Assembly (NCBI GenBank): GCA_964444465.1
Contig: CAYUGZ010000003.1
Coordinates: 1 to 58,187 of the forward strand
Length of the DNA: 58,187 nt
Source: JACPNE01 sp964444465
Lineage (GTDB): Archaea > Nanobdellota > Nanobdellia > SCGC-AAA011-G17 > JACPNG01
Direction: 5' to 3'
This document shows, piece by piece, positions 33,862-43,131 of the stretch (position 1 is the first letter of the stretch; the number at the start of each line of letters is the position of its first letter). The notes beneath the pieces are model-generated. The model had not been told where the DNA came from. It worked only from the letters and a program-made list of their open reading frames with translations, and ran no database searches. A program made the translations under genes and the position numbers.

Positions 33862-35717
33862 GTAAAATTTTAGGGATAGATTTAGGAACATCAAATTCAG
33901 CAGCCGCTATAATTCAAGCTGGAAGACCAACAATAGTACCAAGTGCAGAAGGTGCATCATTATATGGGAAAGCATTTCCAAGTGTTGTAGCATTCAATAA
34001 TGGATCTGTATTAGTAGGAGAACCAGCTAAAAGACAAGCAGTTTCAAACCCAAAAAATACAATAATAGCCGCAAAAAGAAAAATGGGTTCAGGTTTTAAA
34101 TATGAAATAGAAAATAAAGAATATACCCCACAACAAATTTCTGCTTTTATACTTCAAAAAATAAAGAAAGATGCAGAAGAATTTTTAGGGGAAAAAATAG
34201 AAAAAGCTGTTGTTACAGTTCCTGCTTATTTTGATGATGATCAAAGACAAGCAACAAAAGATGCAGGAAAAATAGCTGGATTAGATGTTGTAAGAATAAT
34301 TAATGAACCAACAGCTGCTGCTTTAGCTTATGGATTAGATAAAAAAGAAAAAGAACAAAAAATTTTAGTTTTCGATTTTGGTGGTGGAACTCTAGATGTT
34401 ACAATAATGGAATTTGGTGATGGAGTTTTTGAGGTTAAGTCTACTTCTGGAGACACACAATTAGGTGGAACAGATATGGATGAAACAATAATGAAGCATA
34501 TTATTGATAGTTTCCAAAAAGAAACAGGAATAGATGTTAATGATGATCCAACAGCTCTTCAAAGAGTAAGAGAAGCAGCAGAAAAAGCTAAAATTGAGTT
34601 GTCTACTACATTAGAAACGGATATTAATCTACCATTTATTTCTGCCACAGATAAAGGTCCTAAACATCTTAATATGAAATTAACAAGAGCAGAACTAGAA
34701 AAATTAGTAGATGCAACTGTTAATAAATGTAAAAAGCCTCTAGAACAATCATTAAAAGATTCTAAATTAACTAGCAAAGATATTGACAAAATAATTTTAG
34801 TTGGTGGTCCTACAAGAATGCCAATTGTAAGAAAGTTTGTAGAAGATTTTGTTGGAAAAGAAGCAGAAAGAGGGGTAGACCCAATGGAATGTGTTGCAAA
34901 TGGTGCAGCAGTACAAGGTGGAGTTTTAGCAGGAGATGTTAAGGATGTATTATTGTTAGATGTTACACCATTAACATTAGGTATAGAAACATTAGGTGGA
35001 ATAAAAACTCAATTAATTGAAAGAAACACTACAATTCCAACTAAAAAATCTCAAATTTTTTCAACAGCAACAGATAATCAACCAGCTGTAACCATTAATG
35101 TGTTGCAAGGAGAAAGAGAAATGGCTTCTGACAATAAAAGTTTAGGAAGATTTGAGTTAACTGGATTGCCTCCAGCACCTAGAGGTGTACCTCAGATTGA
35201 AGTTGCATTTGATATAGATGCTAATGGAATCATTAATGTTAATGCAAAAGATACAGGAACTGGAAAAGAACAAGCAATTAAAATAACAGCTTCTCAAAAA
35301 TTAAATGAAGAAGAAGTTGAAAAAATGAAAAAAGATGCTGAAAAATATGCTGAAGAAGATAAAAAAAGAAAAGAAGAAATAGAGATAAGAAATAACGCAG
35401 ATACTGTTATCTATACAACTGAAAAATTAATAAAAGAACAAGGTGAAAAAATAGATAAAGAAACTAAAGATAAGATTGAAAAAGAAATCAATGAATTAAA
35501 AGAAACAATAAAAGAAAATAATACTGAAAAGATTAAAAAGAAATTAGAAGAAGTTAATAAAGTAGCTCAAGAAATTGGTACAAAAATGTATCAAGAAGCT
35601 ATGAAAGAACAACAAGAAAAAGCTAAAACAGAAAATAAAAAAGAATCTAAAGGTAAAGAAGATGTAGTTGATGCTGAAGTTGTTGATGAAAAAGAAGAAG
35701 AGAAAGAAAAAAAATAA
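33858..35717 (+). CDS. dnaK: Chaperone DnaK (Hsp70)
   Basis: 619 residues. ATPase motifs GIDLGTSNS (phosphate 1), VTVPAYFDDDQRQATKDAG, NEPTAAALAYGLDK, FDFGGGTLDVTIM and ILVGGPTRMP. The linker is VKDVLLLDVTPLTLGIETLGG. The lid ends in a Glu/Lys-rich tail (DVVDAEVVDEKEEEKEKK) rather than EEVD. Hsp70 in archaea comes from bacteria; no dnaJ is seen in this window. Confidence 0.98.
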   Translation: MSKILGIDLGTSNSAAAIIQAGRPTIVPSAEGASLYGKAFPSVVAFNNGSVLVGEPAKRQAVSNPKNTIIAAKRKMGSGFKYEIENKEYTPQQISAFILQKIKKDAEEFLGEKIEKAVVTVPAYFDDDQRQATKDAGKIAGLDVVRIINEPTAAALAYGLDKKEKEQKILVFDFGGGTLDVTIMEFGDGVFEVKSTSGDTQLGGTDMDETIMKHIIDSFQKETGIDVNDDPTALQRVREAAEKAKIELSTTLETDINLPFISATDKGPKHLNMKLTRAELEKLVDATVNKCKKPLEQSLKDSKLTSKDIDKIILVGGPTRMPIVRKFVEDFVGKEAERGVDPMECVANGAAVQGGVLAGDVKDVLLLDVTPLTLGIETLGGIKTQLIERNTTIPTKKSQIFSTATDNQPAVTINVLQGEREMASDNKSLGRFELTGLPPAPRGVPQIEVAFDIDANGIINVNAKDTGTGKEQAIKITASQKLNEEEVEKMKKDAEKYAEEDKKRKEEIEIRNNADTVIYTTEKLIKEQGEKIDKETKDKIEKEINELKETIKENNTEKIKKKLEEVNKVAQEIGTKMYQEAMKEQQEKAKTENKKESKGKEDVVDAEVVDEKEEEKEKK

Positions 35718-35756
35718 TCTTAATCGATAGGAATAGATAGTATAGTAACGAAGAAA

Positions 35757-36446
35757 ATGAATTTGGAAAGAAGAACATCATATGGTACAAATAAAAAACA
35801 AGTTTTTATTGTAAGGACTATAAATGAAGTAGGTAATTCTCTTTTAAACACTCCAACAGAATTAAGGATAGTTGAAGGATATAAAGGAGGGAAAACTCAA
35901 CCAGAACTTACAAAAGAATTTCTTCCAGAAGTGATTAAAAAATATGGTATTAGTGTAGCTAGACCAGTTACATTTTATATCATTAAACATTCAGATAAAT
36001 TAACAGATAAACAAAGAAAGGAATTAAGATCAGATCATTGTAGGAATGGTGGGAAAAAAGCCCATAGACTAGGAGTAGGGGCGCATGGAATGAATGCAAA
36101 TGAAAGGAGGGATGTAGGAAAGGAAGTTTATACATTAGGATTAGGAATACATGGATTGACAGAGAAAGAAAAATGTAGAAATGCTAGAGAAGGTGCTAGA
36201 CATTCTGCAAAATCTAGAGGGCAACATCAATGGAATGAATTACCTTGTAGAGAAGATTTTGTTGAAGGAAAAGACAATGCAGAGATTCCTGAAATAATTT
36301 ATGCATACCAACAAAGACTAGAGGATATTCCTTTATCTAAAGTAATAAGTAATATAAATGGAATATGGGGCCATAATAGAAAAAGTAGATCATTAATAAA
36401 CGCATTATATAGATTTAGAGAATCATTTAATGGTCAACAAAGATAA
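35757..36446 (+). CDS. Unknown basic protein with LG-G-HG tandem repeat
   Basis: 229 residues, Arg/Lys/His-rich. Two tandem units share LGxGxHG followed by a charged helix: KAHRLGVGAHGMNANERRDV and KEVYTLGLGIHGLTEKEKCR; a third weaker unit follows (REGARHSAKSRGQHQW). It resembles DNA-binding repeat modules of homing enzymes (NUMOD-like) in layout, but I do not recognise a match. No signal peptide. It is 40 nt after dnaK and probably separate. Confidence 0.55.
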   Translation: MNLERRTSYGTNKKQVFIVRTINEVGNSLLNTPTELRIVEGYKGGKTQPELTKEFLPEVIKKYGISVARPVTFYIIKHSDKLTDKQRKELRSDHCRNGGKKAHRLGVGAHGMNANERRDVGKEVYTLGLGIHGLTEKEKCRNAREGARHSAKSRGQHQWNELPCREDFVEGKDNAEIPEIIYAYQQRLEDIPLSKVISNINGIWGHNRKSRSLINALYRFRESFNGQQR

Positions 36447-36471
36447 ATAAAAAATTATAATCAAAAACAAG

Positions 36472-37044
36472 ATGAAATCAAAAAATTTAGTTTCAAGATT
36501 GTTTCCAGTTGCATTATCATTAAGCTTAGCATTTGCTCCAGCTGTAATTGCTCAACCTAAAAAATTAGAAGCTCCATCAAGAGTTACAAAGTTAACCCAT
36601 TCTAATTTGCAATCATATCATTTTCAAAAACATGAATTGAATAAAGAGATTTGCTTATATGATAATCATACAAAAAAATTGATCACTAAAGTTACTGCAG
36701 ATAAACCAATGGCATATTCTGCTAATTTTAATATTAGAGATGTTGATGGTCTTGGGGTAACTTTTTATGGTTTTGTTGGTAAAGGAAGTACAAGAAGACA
36801 GAAAACATATAAAAAATTTACTAAAAATGACTCTCTTACATTCACATTTTTAGTGGACAGTTTAGCTAAATCTAGCCCATTAATCCTTTTAGTTCTTGAT
36901 AAAAATAATGATTCCAAAAGATTCAAAATCCCCCTTAATCAATTATTTAAAGATACCTCCAGGCTAAAACCCATCTATGCCCAACCCCCCATATTCTTAG
37001 GTGCAAATCTAAAATGTAAAAGAAGATATGATGACCCAATATGA
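36472..37044 (+). CDS. Secreted protein of unknown function
   Basis: 190 residues with a clear signal peptide (LFPVALSLSLAFAPAVIAQ), cleavage likely after AQP/IAQ. The mature part is beta-rich and soluble (DKPMAYSANFNIRDVDGLGV). No domain recognised. It ends in TGA at 37042; eight more codons to a TAA follow in frame, but that tail gives no evidence of readthrough. Confidence 0.65.
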   Translation: MKSKNLVSRLFPVALSLSLAFAPAVIAQPKKLEAPSRVTKLTHSNLQSYHFQKHELNKEICLYDNHTKKLITKVTADKPMAYSANFNIRDVDGLGVTFYGFVGKGSTRRQKTYKKFTKNDSLTFTFLVDSLAKSSPLILLVLDKNNDSKRFKIPLNQLFKDTSRLKPIYAQPPIFLGANLKCKRRYDDPI

Positions 37045-37083
37045 TATAATAACTGTTTTATATCCAAATAATTTCTAAATTAA

Positions 37084-37722
37084 GTGAAAAAAGGTGTATT
37101 AAAATTATTAATAGTAATATCATTAATTTTTATAATAGGTTGTACACAAAGTATAGAAAATATAATTGTTTGTAATGCACCCTACACAAAATCTACTTTT
37201 GGTTGTTGTTTAGATAAAAATGATAATTCTATTTGTGATAAAAAAGAAGATCAAGAAGAATTAAAAAAATCTTTAGAAGAAGTTGTTGTTAATATTATTC
37301 AAAAACCTAGGAAAGATTTTATTGAAAGACAAAAAAACTTAGAAAAATTAAGATCTGCACATGAACTTTGTGATGAAAATTTAGATTATGAAATTATAGA
37401 AGCTTGTAAAGTTAATGGTAATAAATTTAGATTACTTATTGAAAATAAAGGAAGATTAAATATAACAAAGTTTAGAGGAGAATTTATTATGATAGACAAT
37501 TTTGTTATAAATAGATTATTATATTTTGATTCAGGAGCAGGGGAAGGAATAAGATATAGAGATAGAGAATCAGATACAATATTTTTAAGTGAAGAACCAA
37601 TAGCAATAAGAACCACCCCAATTATAATGGCAAATGAAACAACAATAACTTGTACAAAAAAATCTCAAAAGATAGGAAATATTTATTCACCACTTGAAAT
37701 CAAATTTTGTAAAAAAAATTAA
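37084..37722 (+). CDS. Lipoprotein with Cys/Asp-rich motif
   Basis: 212 residues from a GTG start (37084). The lipobox is LIFIIGCTQ, so the mature protein begins with a lipidated Cys. Next comes GCCLDKNDNSICDKKE, a metal-binding-looking motif with alternating Asp/Asn (DKNDN) and three cysteines. The rest is beta-rich. The substrate or partner is unknown. No ATG exists near the signal; GTG is the natural choice. Confidence 0.65.
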   Translation: MKKGVLKLLIVISLIFIIGCTQSIENIIVCNAPYTKSTFGCCLDKNDNSICDKKEDQEELKKSLEEVVVNIIQKPRKDFIERQKNLEKLRSAHELCDENLDYEIIEACKVNGNKFRLLIENKGRLNITKFRGEFIMIDNFVINRLLYFDSGAGEGIRYRDRESDTIFLSEEPIAIRTTPIIMANETTITCTKKSQKIGNIYSPLEIKFCKKN

Positions 37723-38024
37723 TAAAAAGATTTCCATCCCTTCTCATCTCTACTAGCAAAATAAATAGTAAGTCCTAAACTAATAACAGATGCAGTAGCT
37801 CCAGCTAAACCTAAACTAAAATCACTATTAGAAAAGTTTTGAGATAATCTATATGCCTCTTGATAAACTTTCTCTGTTAAATCTGGTGATTTTGATAGAT
37901 GTTCTTACATTATTACCTGTCTCATTGCAATATCACTTAAAAGTCTATATCCTGAACTAGCTCCAGTTAATGCAGAAATACTTCCAAAAGTACATATTTT
38001 AGCTAATCTCTTAATCTTTACCAT
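37719..38024 (-). pseudogene. Two-TM small protein with in-frame TAA and conserved leader
   Basis: From the ATG at 38024 the frame runs MVKIKRLAKICTFGSISALT to ...AMRQVIM, then TAA (37905-37907), then continues in the same frame for 61 residues (EHLSKSPDLTEKVYQEAYRL; later LAGATASVISLGLTIYFA) to TAA at 37719. Each half carries one membrane-like segment. The start is fixed by the conserved promoter/leader shared with three other genes. So either the gene is broken or the TAA is an error. Unknown function. Confidence 0.6.
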
Positions 38025-38026
38025 TT

Positions 38027-38092
38027 TAATTATCTAATCAACCCTATTTAGAACTCTTTTTTATTAGAATAAACAATAATTTTAGTTTATAA
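38027..38092 (-). promoter_or_regulatory. Conserved promoter and 5' leader, copy B
   Basis: Minus strand: TTATAAA (38086-38092), 19 nt, then the block TAATAAAAAAGAGTTCT and AAATAGGGTTGAT (38037-38066), then AATTAAAATGG at the start codon. Only the SD-like part differs from the other copies (no GG). Confidence 0.65.
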
Positions 38093-38182
38093 GCTTTACT
38101 TTTTTATAAGTCCTCCTTCAAATATTGTTCCAGTTAGATAAGATAAAAATTTAAATAATTAGTTTTTAGGATTAGATTTATT

Positions 38183-38470
38183 TCATTTATTCTTTCTTAT
38201 TATCCCTACAACAAATCTAGAAGCATGTATATTAAATACAGAGATAGCAAAAATAATTTGTATCCAAATTAGATAATCATATTTTTGGATAGTCCCATGA
38301 TAAATAAATCCAATAATAATAAGAATAATTGTTCCAATAAATGCTAAAACATCTATAGTTTGAGAATAAGGGTGATAGATAACTAATTTACTATAATTAA
38401 AATAATAGTTAATAGTACTAATTATGAATATAAAAATAAAGATCGCTATGAATAAAAAAATGTTAATCAT
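38183..38470 (-). CDS. Small membrane protein, three TM helices
   Basis: 95 residues, three predicted helices (IFLFIAIFIFIFIISTI; VLAFIGTIILIIIGFIY; WIQIIFAISVFNIHASRFVV), ending in a basic RKNK tail. No motif recognised. It stands alone next to tRNA-Tyr. Confidence 0.6.
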   Translation of the reverse strand: MINIFLFIAIFIFIFIISTINYYFNYSKLVIYHPYSQTIDVLAFIGTIILIIIGFIYHGTIQKYDYLIWIQIIFAISVFNIHASRFVVGIIRKNK

Positions 38471-38522
38471 AATTTTAAAGTCTCTTAAGATTATTTAAAT
38501 TTTCTCTTATAACTAAAATTCT

Positions 38523-38650
38523 TCCCCACGGCCGGATTCGAACCAGCAACCTTCCGGGACCGGCTGACTTATTTTCATCCAAAGCCGAATGCTTAGTCAA
38601 TAAGTGAATTCATCTACAGCCGAACGCTCTACCAGTTGAGCTACGTGGGG
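38523..38650 (-). tRNA. tRNA-Tyr (GTA) with intron
   Basis: Minus strand. The acceptor CCCCACG pairs with CGTGGGG and the discriminator is A; C1-G72 is the archaeal Tyr identity pair. The anticodon stem TTCGG/CCGGA has loop CTGTAG+C, anticodon GTA. The T arm is GCTGG-TTCGAAT-CCGGC. Exon 1 is 37 nt (38614-38650), exon 2 is 35 nt plus discriminator (38523-38558), and about 55 nt of intron (38559-38613) sit after position 37, the usual archaeal place. CCA is not encoded. Confidence 0.9.
38559..38613 (-). other. Archaeal tRNA-Tyr intron
   Basis: About 55 nt between positions 37 and 38. CTTATT near its 5' side pairs with AATAAG near its 3' side, and exon GGCT can pair with AGCC, giving the helix around a bulge-helix-bulge cut site for splicing endonuclease. 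The exact edges may be off by one or two bases. Confidence 0.6.
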
Positions 38651-38697
38651 TTATATAGCTAAGATAAATTTCATATTAAAAATCTTTTGTTTTAGAA

Positions 38698-40110
38698 TTA
38701 TCTTTCTTTTGTACTAAAATAAGTTAATTTATTAGAATAAACTTCAACTATCTTTCCTTTTCTTTTATATCTTACTTTAGCTCTAGGCAAAACTAATTTC
38801 CCTACAATATGTAATTGAGATTCAATCTCATATGAAATAACTCTCTCTTCTCCATCTAATAATTCTTTAAGAGTCCATAACATTCTAATTCCTCTTGAAC
38901 CTCTTTGCATTTTAGCTGGTTTTAATGTTCCAAACTCATGTTTAGGTTTTACAAGATTTGGAGCTACATCTATAATCTCTACATCTTTTAGGTTTGTTAA
39001 TCTATTCTTTATATGCAATAAAACTTTTATTTCTGATATTCCACCTTTATCATCTTTAACCTTAAATACTGCTTTTTTTACTGAAACTTTCTTCCCATAC
39101 AAATAAAAAATGACAGCTGAAAATACTAATAAAGCTATGATGAAAACAAAAATTGATCTATAATCTGTCTCAGCAGTTATATTAAATGAATCTCCAGGTT
39201 GTAACTCAAAATTCCATTCTAAATTTCCATTTTCAATCTTATCAGGATCAATATTATAAGTTGTGAACATTCTTTTAAAACTACTTAATTCAACAATAAA
39301 TGTCTCTTTTACTTTTAAATTTCCATTATTTGACTTAACTAAATTGATTGTAGAAGTTAAAAATGCTGAATCTTTTTCGGATTTTTCATTAATATTTGGA
39401 TTTCTTATAATTTTAAAATCTTTAACGAAAGATCCTCTTAATTTATTTTCTTGTGTAGCTGTAATGATTAAAGTATAATCTCCAGGACTTGTAGTTGGAG
39501 GGATCTCAAATTCTATTGTTTTTGTTGCTTCTTGATAAGGAAATAATTTTAATTTTAATTCTTCTTTAAATAATTCACTTTCTATTAATATGATTACATC
39601 TTCTAAGATCACATTTATCTTATTTTCTAATTCTATATTAATAGATGATTTTCTTCCAGGTACAATCTCTTCTAAGATATTTGAAGTTATCTCAACTAAT
39701 TTTTCTGGTGGAATAACACTAACAATCAAATCATGGTCTGTTTTAAGGTTAGAATTTGATAAAGATCTTATTCTTACAAATGTTTTATATGTTTTATCTG
39801 GTTTGATGTCTTCTCTTAATCTTACTCTTACTAAAGTTTTTTCTACAGAATTTGCTTTAATTTGTAAAGTTCCTTTCTCTATATCAATATTTTCAAATAT
39901 ATCTGAAAAAGGTGCAACTGAAAACTCATCTGGGGTTACAAAAAAAGTATCTGCTACGTTTTGATTATTTCTAACACTTAACTCAAATATCCCTATACCT
40001 CCAGGATAAACTTGGTCTGTTAAAGATTTATCTGTAACGTATAATCTTTGGGAGTGTACATTAGGTATTAACAAAAGAATTACTATCAATAAGATCACTA
40101 TCTTTCTCAT
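38698..40110 (-). CDS. Surface protein with beta-sandwich repeats and C-terminal TM region
   Basis: 470 residues. A signal peptide (VILLIVILLLIPNVHSQ) is followed by several Ig-like/COG1470-type beta-sandwich domains (AEEL-like VYPGGIGIFELSVRNNQ; KANSVEKTLVRVRLRED), then one transmembrane helix (IFVFIIALLVFSAVIFYLYG, near residue 320) and a cytosolic or second beta domain. This domain plan is common in archaeal exported proteins of unknown role. Single gene. Confidence 0.7.
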   Translation of the reverse strand: MRKIVILLIVILLLIPNVHSQRLYVTDKSLTDQVYPGGIGIFELSVRNNQNVADTFFVTPDEFSVAPFSDIFENIDIEKGTLQIKANSVEKTLVRVRLREDIKPDKTYKTFVRIRSLSNSNLKTDHDLIVSVIPPEKLVEITSNILEEIVPGRKSSINIELENKINVILEDVIILIESELFKEELKLKLFPYQEATKTIEFEIPPTTSPGDYTLIITATQENKLRGSFVKDFKIIRNPNINEKSEKDSAFLTSTINLVKSNNGNLKVKETFIVELSSFKRMFTTYNIDPDKIENGNLEWNFELQPGDSFNITAETDYRSIFVFIIALLVFSAVIFYLYGKKVSVKKAVFKVKDDKGGISEIKVLLHIKNRLTNLKDVEIIDVAPNLVKPKHEFGTLKPAKMQRGSRGIRMLWTLKELLDGEERVISYEIESQLHIVGKLVLPRAKVRYKRKGKIVEVYSNKLTYFSTKER

Positions 40111-40214
40111 GTTACTTATAAAGCAAGCAGATGATATTTAAGCGTTTTGATGATTTCATATATTTATTGAAAAATAGGTGTTAATTTACGTAATATGCTA
40201 AAGATAAAATGAAA

Positions 40215-40277
40215 ATGTTTATATAAAAAATTTGGGATAAGAGTATATTCAATTAAGATTAATAAGGAGGATACAAA
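40215..40277 (+). promoter_or_regulatory. Promoter and ribosome site of small anchored protein
   Basis: TTTATATAAAAAA near 40219 is a strong TATA box; AAGGAGGA lies 8 nt before the ATG at 40278. The leader is about 30 nt. Confidence 0.5.
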
Positions 40278-40532
40278 ATGGCTAAGATGGATAGGGCAGC
40301 AAAAGTAGGTCTCACAGTTTTTGCTCTAGTTGGACTCGCTTCTATTGCATTATATTGTGGATATGTTAGACCTAATAGACCTCCAAAACCAACTTTCCAA
40401 CCAAGACCTAGATTAAGATCCCATTATCAACCACAAGGATTGGGAGAAAGAGTAAGTTCGTATAGTGGATTTGGAGATTTAGAAAGAAAATTTGGTGCTG
40501 ATTTAAGATATGAACCTTCTACTAAGGTTTAA
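40278..40532 (+). CDS. Small membrane-anchored Pro/Arg-rich protein
   Basis: 84 residues: one N-terminal helix (VGLTVFALVGLASIALYCGY) and an extended Pro/Arg segment (RPNRPPKPTFQPRPRLRS). It has a strong TATA box and an AAGGAGG ribosome site, so probably abundant. No family recognised. Confidence 0.65.
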   Translation: MAKMDRAAKVGLTVFALVGLASIALYCGYVRPNRPPKPTFQPRPRLRSHYQPQGLGERVSSYSGFGDLERKFGADLRYEPSTKV

Positions 40533-41080
40533 ATTCTAATTATTTTTGCAATTTTACTTGTTAAATCTATTATGATAGATGGATTGTTCTCTAAGATCCC
40601 ATCATCTATTCCAATATCTACTATTTTTTGGATTGATCTAGGAACTTTCTTTATTTTTGTTATAGAATCTTTTCCAGTTTTATTTACTGAAGTAGTGATG
40701 AATGGAACCCTTGCTTGTTGAATTAATTTTGTAAAAGGATGATTTGGAATTCTCACTCCTAGAGTATTAAATCCTAAATTAACTTCATAAGGAACAACTA
40801 TTTTTTTTTGTTTTAGTATAAATGTAAATGGTCCTGGAAGTCTTTGAATATAATGTTTTTTAACATCAAAATTTCTATAGATCCAATTTTTATCATGAGC
40901 TATAATTGAAAAAGGTTTGTCACTTTTTTTAGATTCACGAATTTGTTTAACAGAATTTTCATCTAAAGCATTACAACCTAATCCATAGATTGTATCAGTG
41001 GGATAAACAAATATAGATCCTTTTCTTATATGATTTATGATTTCTCTTTCTCTTATTTTTGAAAATTCAATTATTTTCAT
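40529..41080 (-). CDS. tsaC: L-threonylcarbamoyladenylate synthase (TsaC/YrdC)
   Basis: 183 residues. Makes threonylcarbamoyl-AMP for t6A37 in tRNAs that read ANN codons. Features: FVYPTDTIYGLGCNA, KKSDKPFSIIAHD, LPGPFTFILK, LGVRIPNHP and ITTSVNKTGKDS. No Sua5 C-terminal domain. The ATG overlaps the Rad50 stop (ATGA), so it is co-transcribed with Rad50/Mre11. Confidence 0.93.
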   Translation of the reverse strand: MKIIEFSKIREREIINHIRKGSIFVYPTDTIYGLGCNALDENSVKQIRESKKSDKPFSIIAHDKNWIYRNFDVKKHYIQRLPGPFTFILKQKKIVVPYEVNLGFNTLGVRIPNHPFTKLIQQARVPFITTSVNKTGKDSITKIKKVPRSIQKIVDIGIDDGILENNPSIIIDLTSKIAKIIRI

Positions 41081-43131
41081 ATTATAGAAGTAATGTGGTT
41101 TTCTTTTTTAAAACTTATTACATTATCAACAAAAGTTTCTATTTTAGGTTCATGGCTAACAATGATAATTTGTTTTAAGTTCAATTCTTTTAACACAATC
41201 CTTATTCTATCTAACTGTTCATCTGAAAATCCATCTGTTGGTTCATCTAAAATTATTAAATCATTAGTTTTTATACTAATAATCAAATTATTGATAACTT
41301 GGTTTAAAGATAATCTATAAGCTAATGCAGCTGCTGTTTTTTCTCCACCGCTTAAATAAGCATAATCTATATCATGATTATTTTGTTCTATTAAAGGACT
41401 TAAATCTTCATCTAATCTAATCTTAATATCTTCATTATTAACTAATGTATAAAACCATTTTTGGAATAATGAATTAAAATCATTATAAACTTTTAACATA
41501 ATATTATTTTCTATTAAATCTAAAGAAGGAATAAAATATTTTTCTAACCATTCTTGAATCCTTGTTAATTGTTCCATATCTTTTCTTTTAAGCTCTTTTC
41601 TTTTTATTTCATCAGTTAAATTTTCTATATTAAATTCTATATTCTTTTTTTCAATTTCTAAAGTATTTTTATTAATATCTAAATTCTTTGATTCTTGTTG
41701 TAACTCTTCAATTTTTTCATTTGTTTCTTTAGTTTTTTCTTCTATATCTCCAAATTCTTTTAATTCTTTATACAAAACTCCATTTCTAACATTCATTTCT
41801 GTAATCTCATTATTAAATCTTTTTTGTAATGATTTTAAAGATTCTACATCTGTTAACTTACTAGAAATAGAATCTAATTTAACTTTATTAATCTCATATT
41901 CTTTTTCTAGATTATTTAATTTCTCTAAATCTTTTTTATTCTTATCTAAATTAGAATTTAATTCTTGTTCTTGTTTTTCTGAATTTATTATCTCTTGTTT
42001 TAGATGAGAAATCAAACCTTGTTCTTTGTTAAGAACATTATCTTTGTAATCTTTAGAAACATCTTGTTTACAAATTGGACAAATATTTAAATCTTGAATT
42101 TCATCTATTATTTTAGATGAATTGATTGTTGTTATTCTTGATTCATTTAATTTATTTCTAATTGAACTTAATTCTAATTCTAATTCTTTAATATTATCTT
42201 TTATTTTGTTTATATCTCTCTCTATTTGTTCTAAATTGATATTAATATTAACATTTTTATTGATATCCTCAATTTCTTGTTCTAAACTCTTAATTTTTCC
42301 ATCATCTTCTTTTATTCTTTCTAAATTATTGTCTAATTTTTGTTCATTTAATTCTAATTGAGTTCTAATCTCACTTAATTTCTTGAAATCAGATTCAATT
42401 TTAGATAATTCTTGTTTTTTAGATTTAATATCTTTATTTAATGAATTTAGTTGAGGAGTTAATTTTATTATTCCTTCACTTAATTTTGTAGTTTTATCTT
42501 TTAAAGATTCTAACTCTTGTTGTTTTGAATTTAAATCTAATAAATAACCTTGTAACTCTTTATTTTTTTCTTTTATTGAACTTATAAAAATTTTAGTGTT
42601 ATCTTTAATTGTTTTATACTTATCAATTCCAAATACTTTCCTCAAAGTTTCTAATCTTAAGTCATTAGAAGATAGTAAAATTTGTTTCATTTCATCTTGA
42701 GGGGTATAAACTGTATATCTATAAATTAAATCTTTGTTTCTAGTTAACATATCTTTAGGATAATTTAACAAATCAAGAATTTTTTGTTTTAATTCAACTG
42801 GAGAAAGTTCTTTTTTTTCATTATTTATTAATATATATCCTGAATCTTGTGTAACAGTAGTTCCTCTTTTTAATGTTCTTTTAATAACTATTTTATCATT
42901 ATTTATTTCAAAATAGAATTCTACAGATCCTTTATCAGATCCATTTCTTAGCAAAGAAGCTCCACTTAGATTCCCTCTTCTCAATCCAAACAAAGCAAAA
43001 TCAATTGCTAATAATATAGAAGTTTTACCAGATCCAATATTTCCAGTTAACAATGTAGCTCCTTCTACAAAATCTATTTCTTGTTTAACATAACTTCTAA
43101 TATTTTCTAAAATAATTTTTTTAAGTAACAT
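41077..43131 (-). CDS. rad50: Rad50 ATPase
   Basis: 684 residues, at the short end for archaeal Rad50. Walker A is GNIGSGKTSILLAIDFALFG. The long coiled coil carries the zinc hook CPICKQDV about mid-protein. The signature is YLSGGEKTAAALAYRLSLNQ and Walker B LIILDEPTDGFSDEQL. With Mre11 it senses and processes DNA ends. It overlaps the Mre11 3' end by 11 nt. Confidence 0.96.
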   Translation of the reverse strand: MLLKKIILENIRSYVKQEIDFVEGATLLTGNIGSGKTSILLAIDFALFGLRRGNLSGASLLRNGSDKGSVEFYFEINNDKIVIKRTLKRGTTVTQDSGYILINNEKKELSPVELKQKILDLLNYPKDMLTRNKDLIYRYTVYTPQDEMKQILLSSNDLRLETLRKVFGIDKYKTIKDNTKIFISSIKEKNKELQGYLLDLNSKQQELESLKDKTTKLSEGIIKLTPQLNSLNKDIKSKKQELSKIESDFKKLSEIRTQLELNEQKLDNNLERIKEDDGKIKSLEQEIEDINKNVNININLEQIERDINKIKDNIKELELELSSIRNKLNESRITTINSSKIIDEIQDLNICPICKQDVSKDYKDNVLNKEQGLISHLKQEIINSEKQEQELNSNLDKNKKDLEKLNNLEKEYEINKVKLDSISSKLTDVESLKSLQKRFNNEITEMNVRNGVLYKELKEFGDIEEKTKETNEKIEELQQESKNLDINKNTLEIEKKNIEFNIENLTDEIKRKELKRKDMEQLTRIQEWLEKYFIPSLDLIENNIMLKVYNDFNSLFQKWFYTLVNNEDIKIRLDEDLSPLIEQNNHDIDYAYLSGGEKTAAALAYRLSLNQVINNLIISIKTNDLIILDEPTDGFSDEQLDRIRIVLKELNLKQIIIVSHEPKIETFVDNVISFKKENHITSII

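Noticed and set aside
39590..39964. 124-codon plus-strand frame opposite the surface protein
   Set aside because: Antisense mirror with no promoter or ribosome site; the minus-strand gene has a signal peptide and TM helix.
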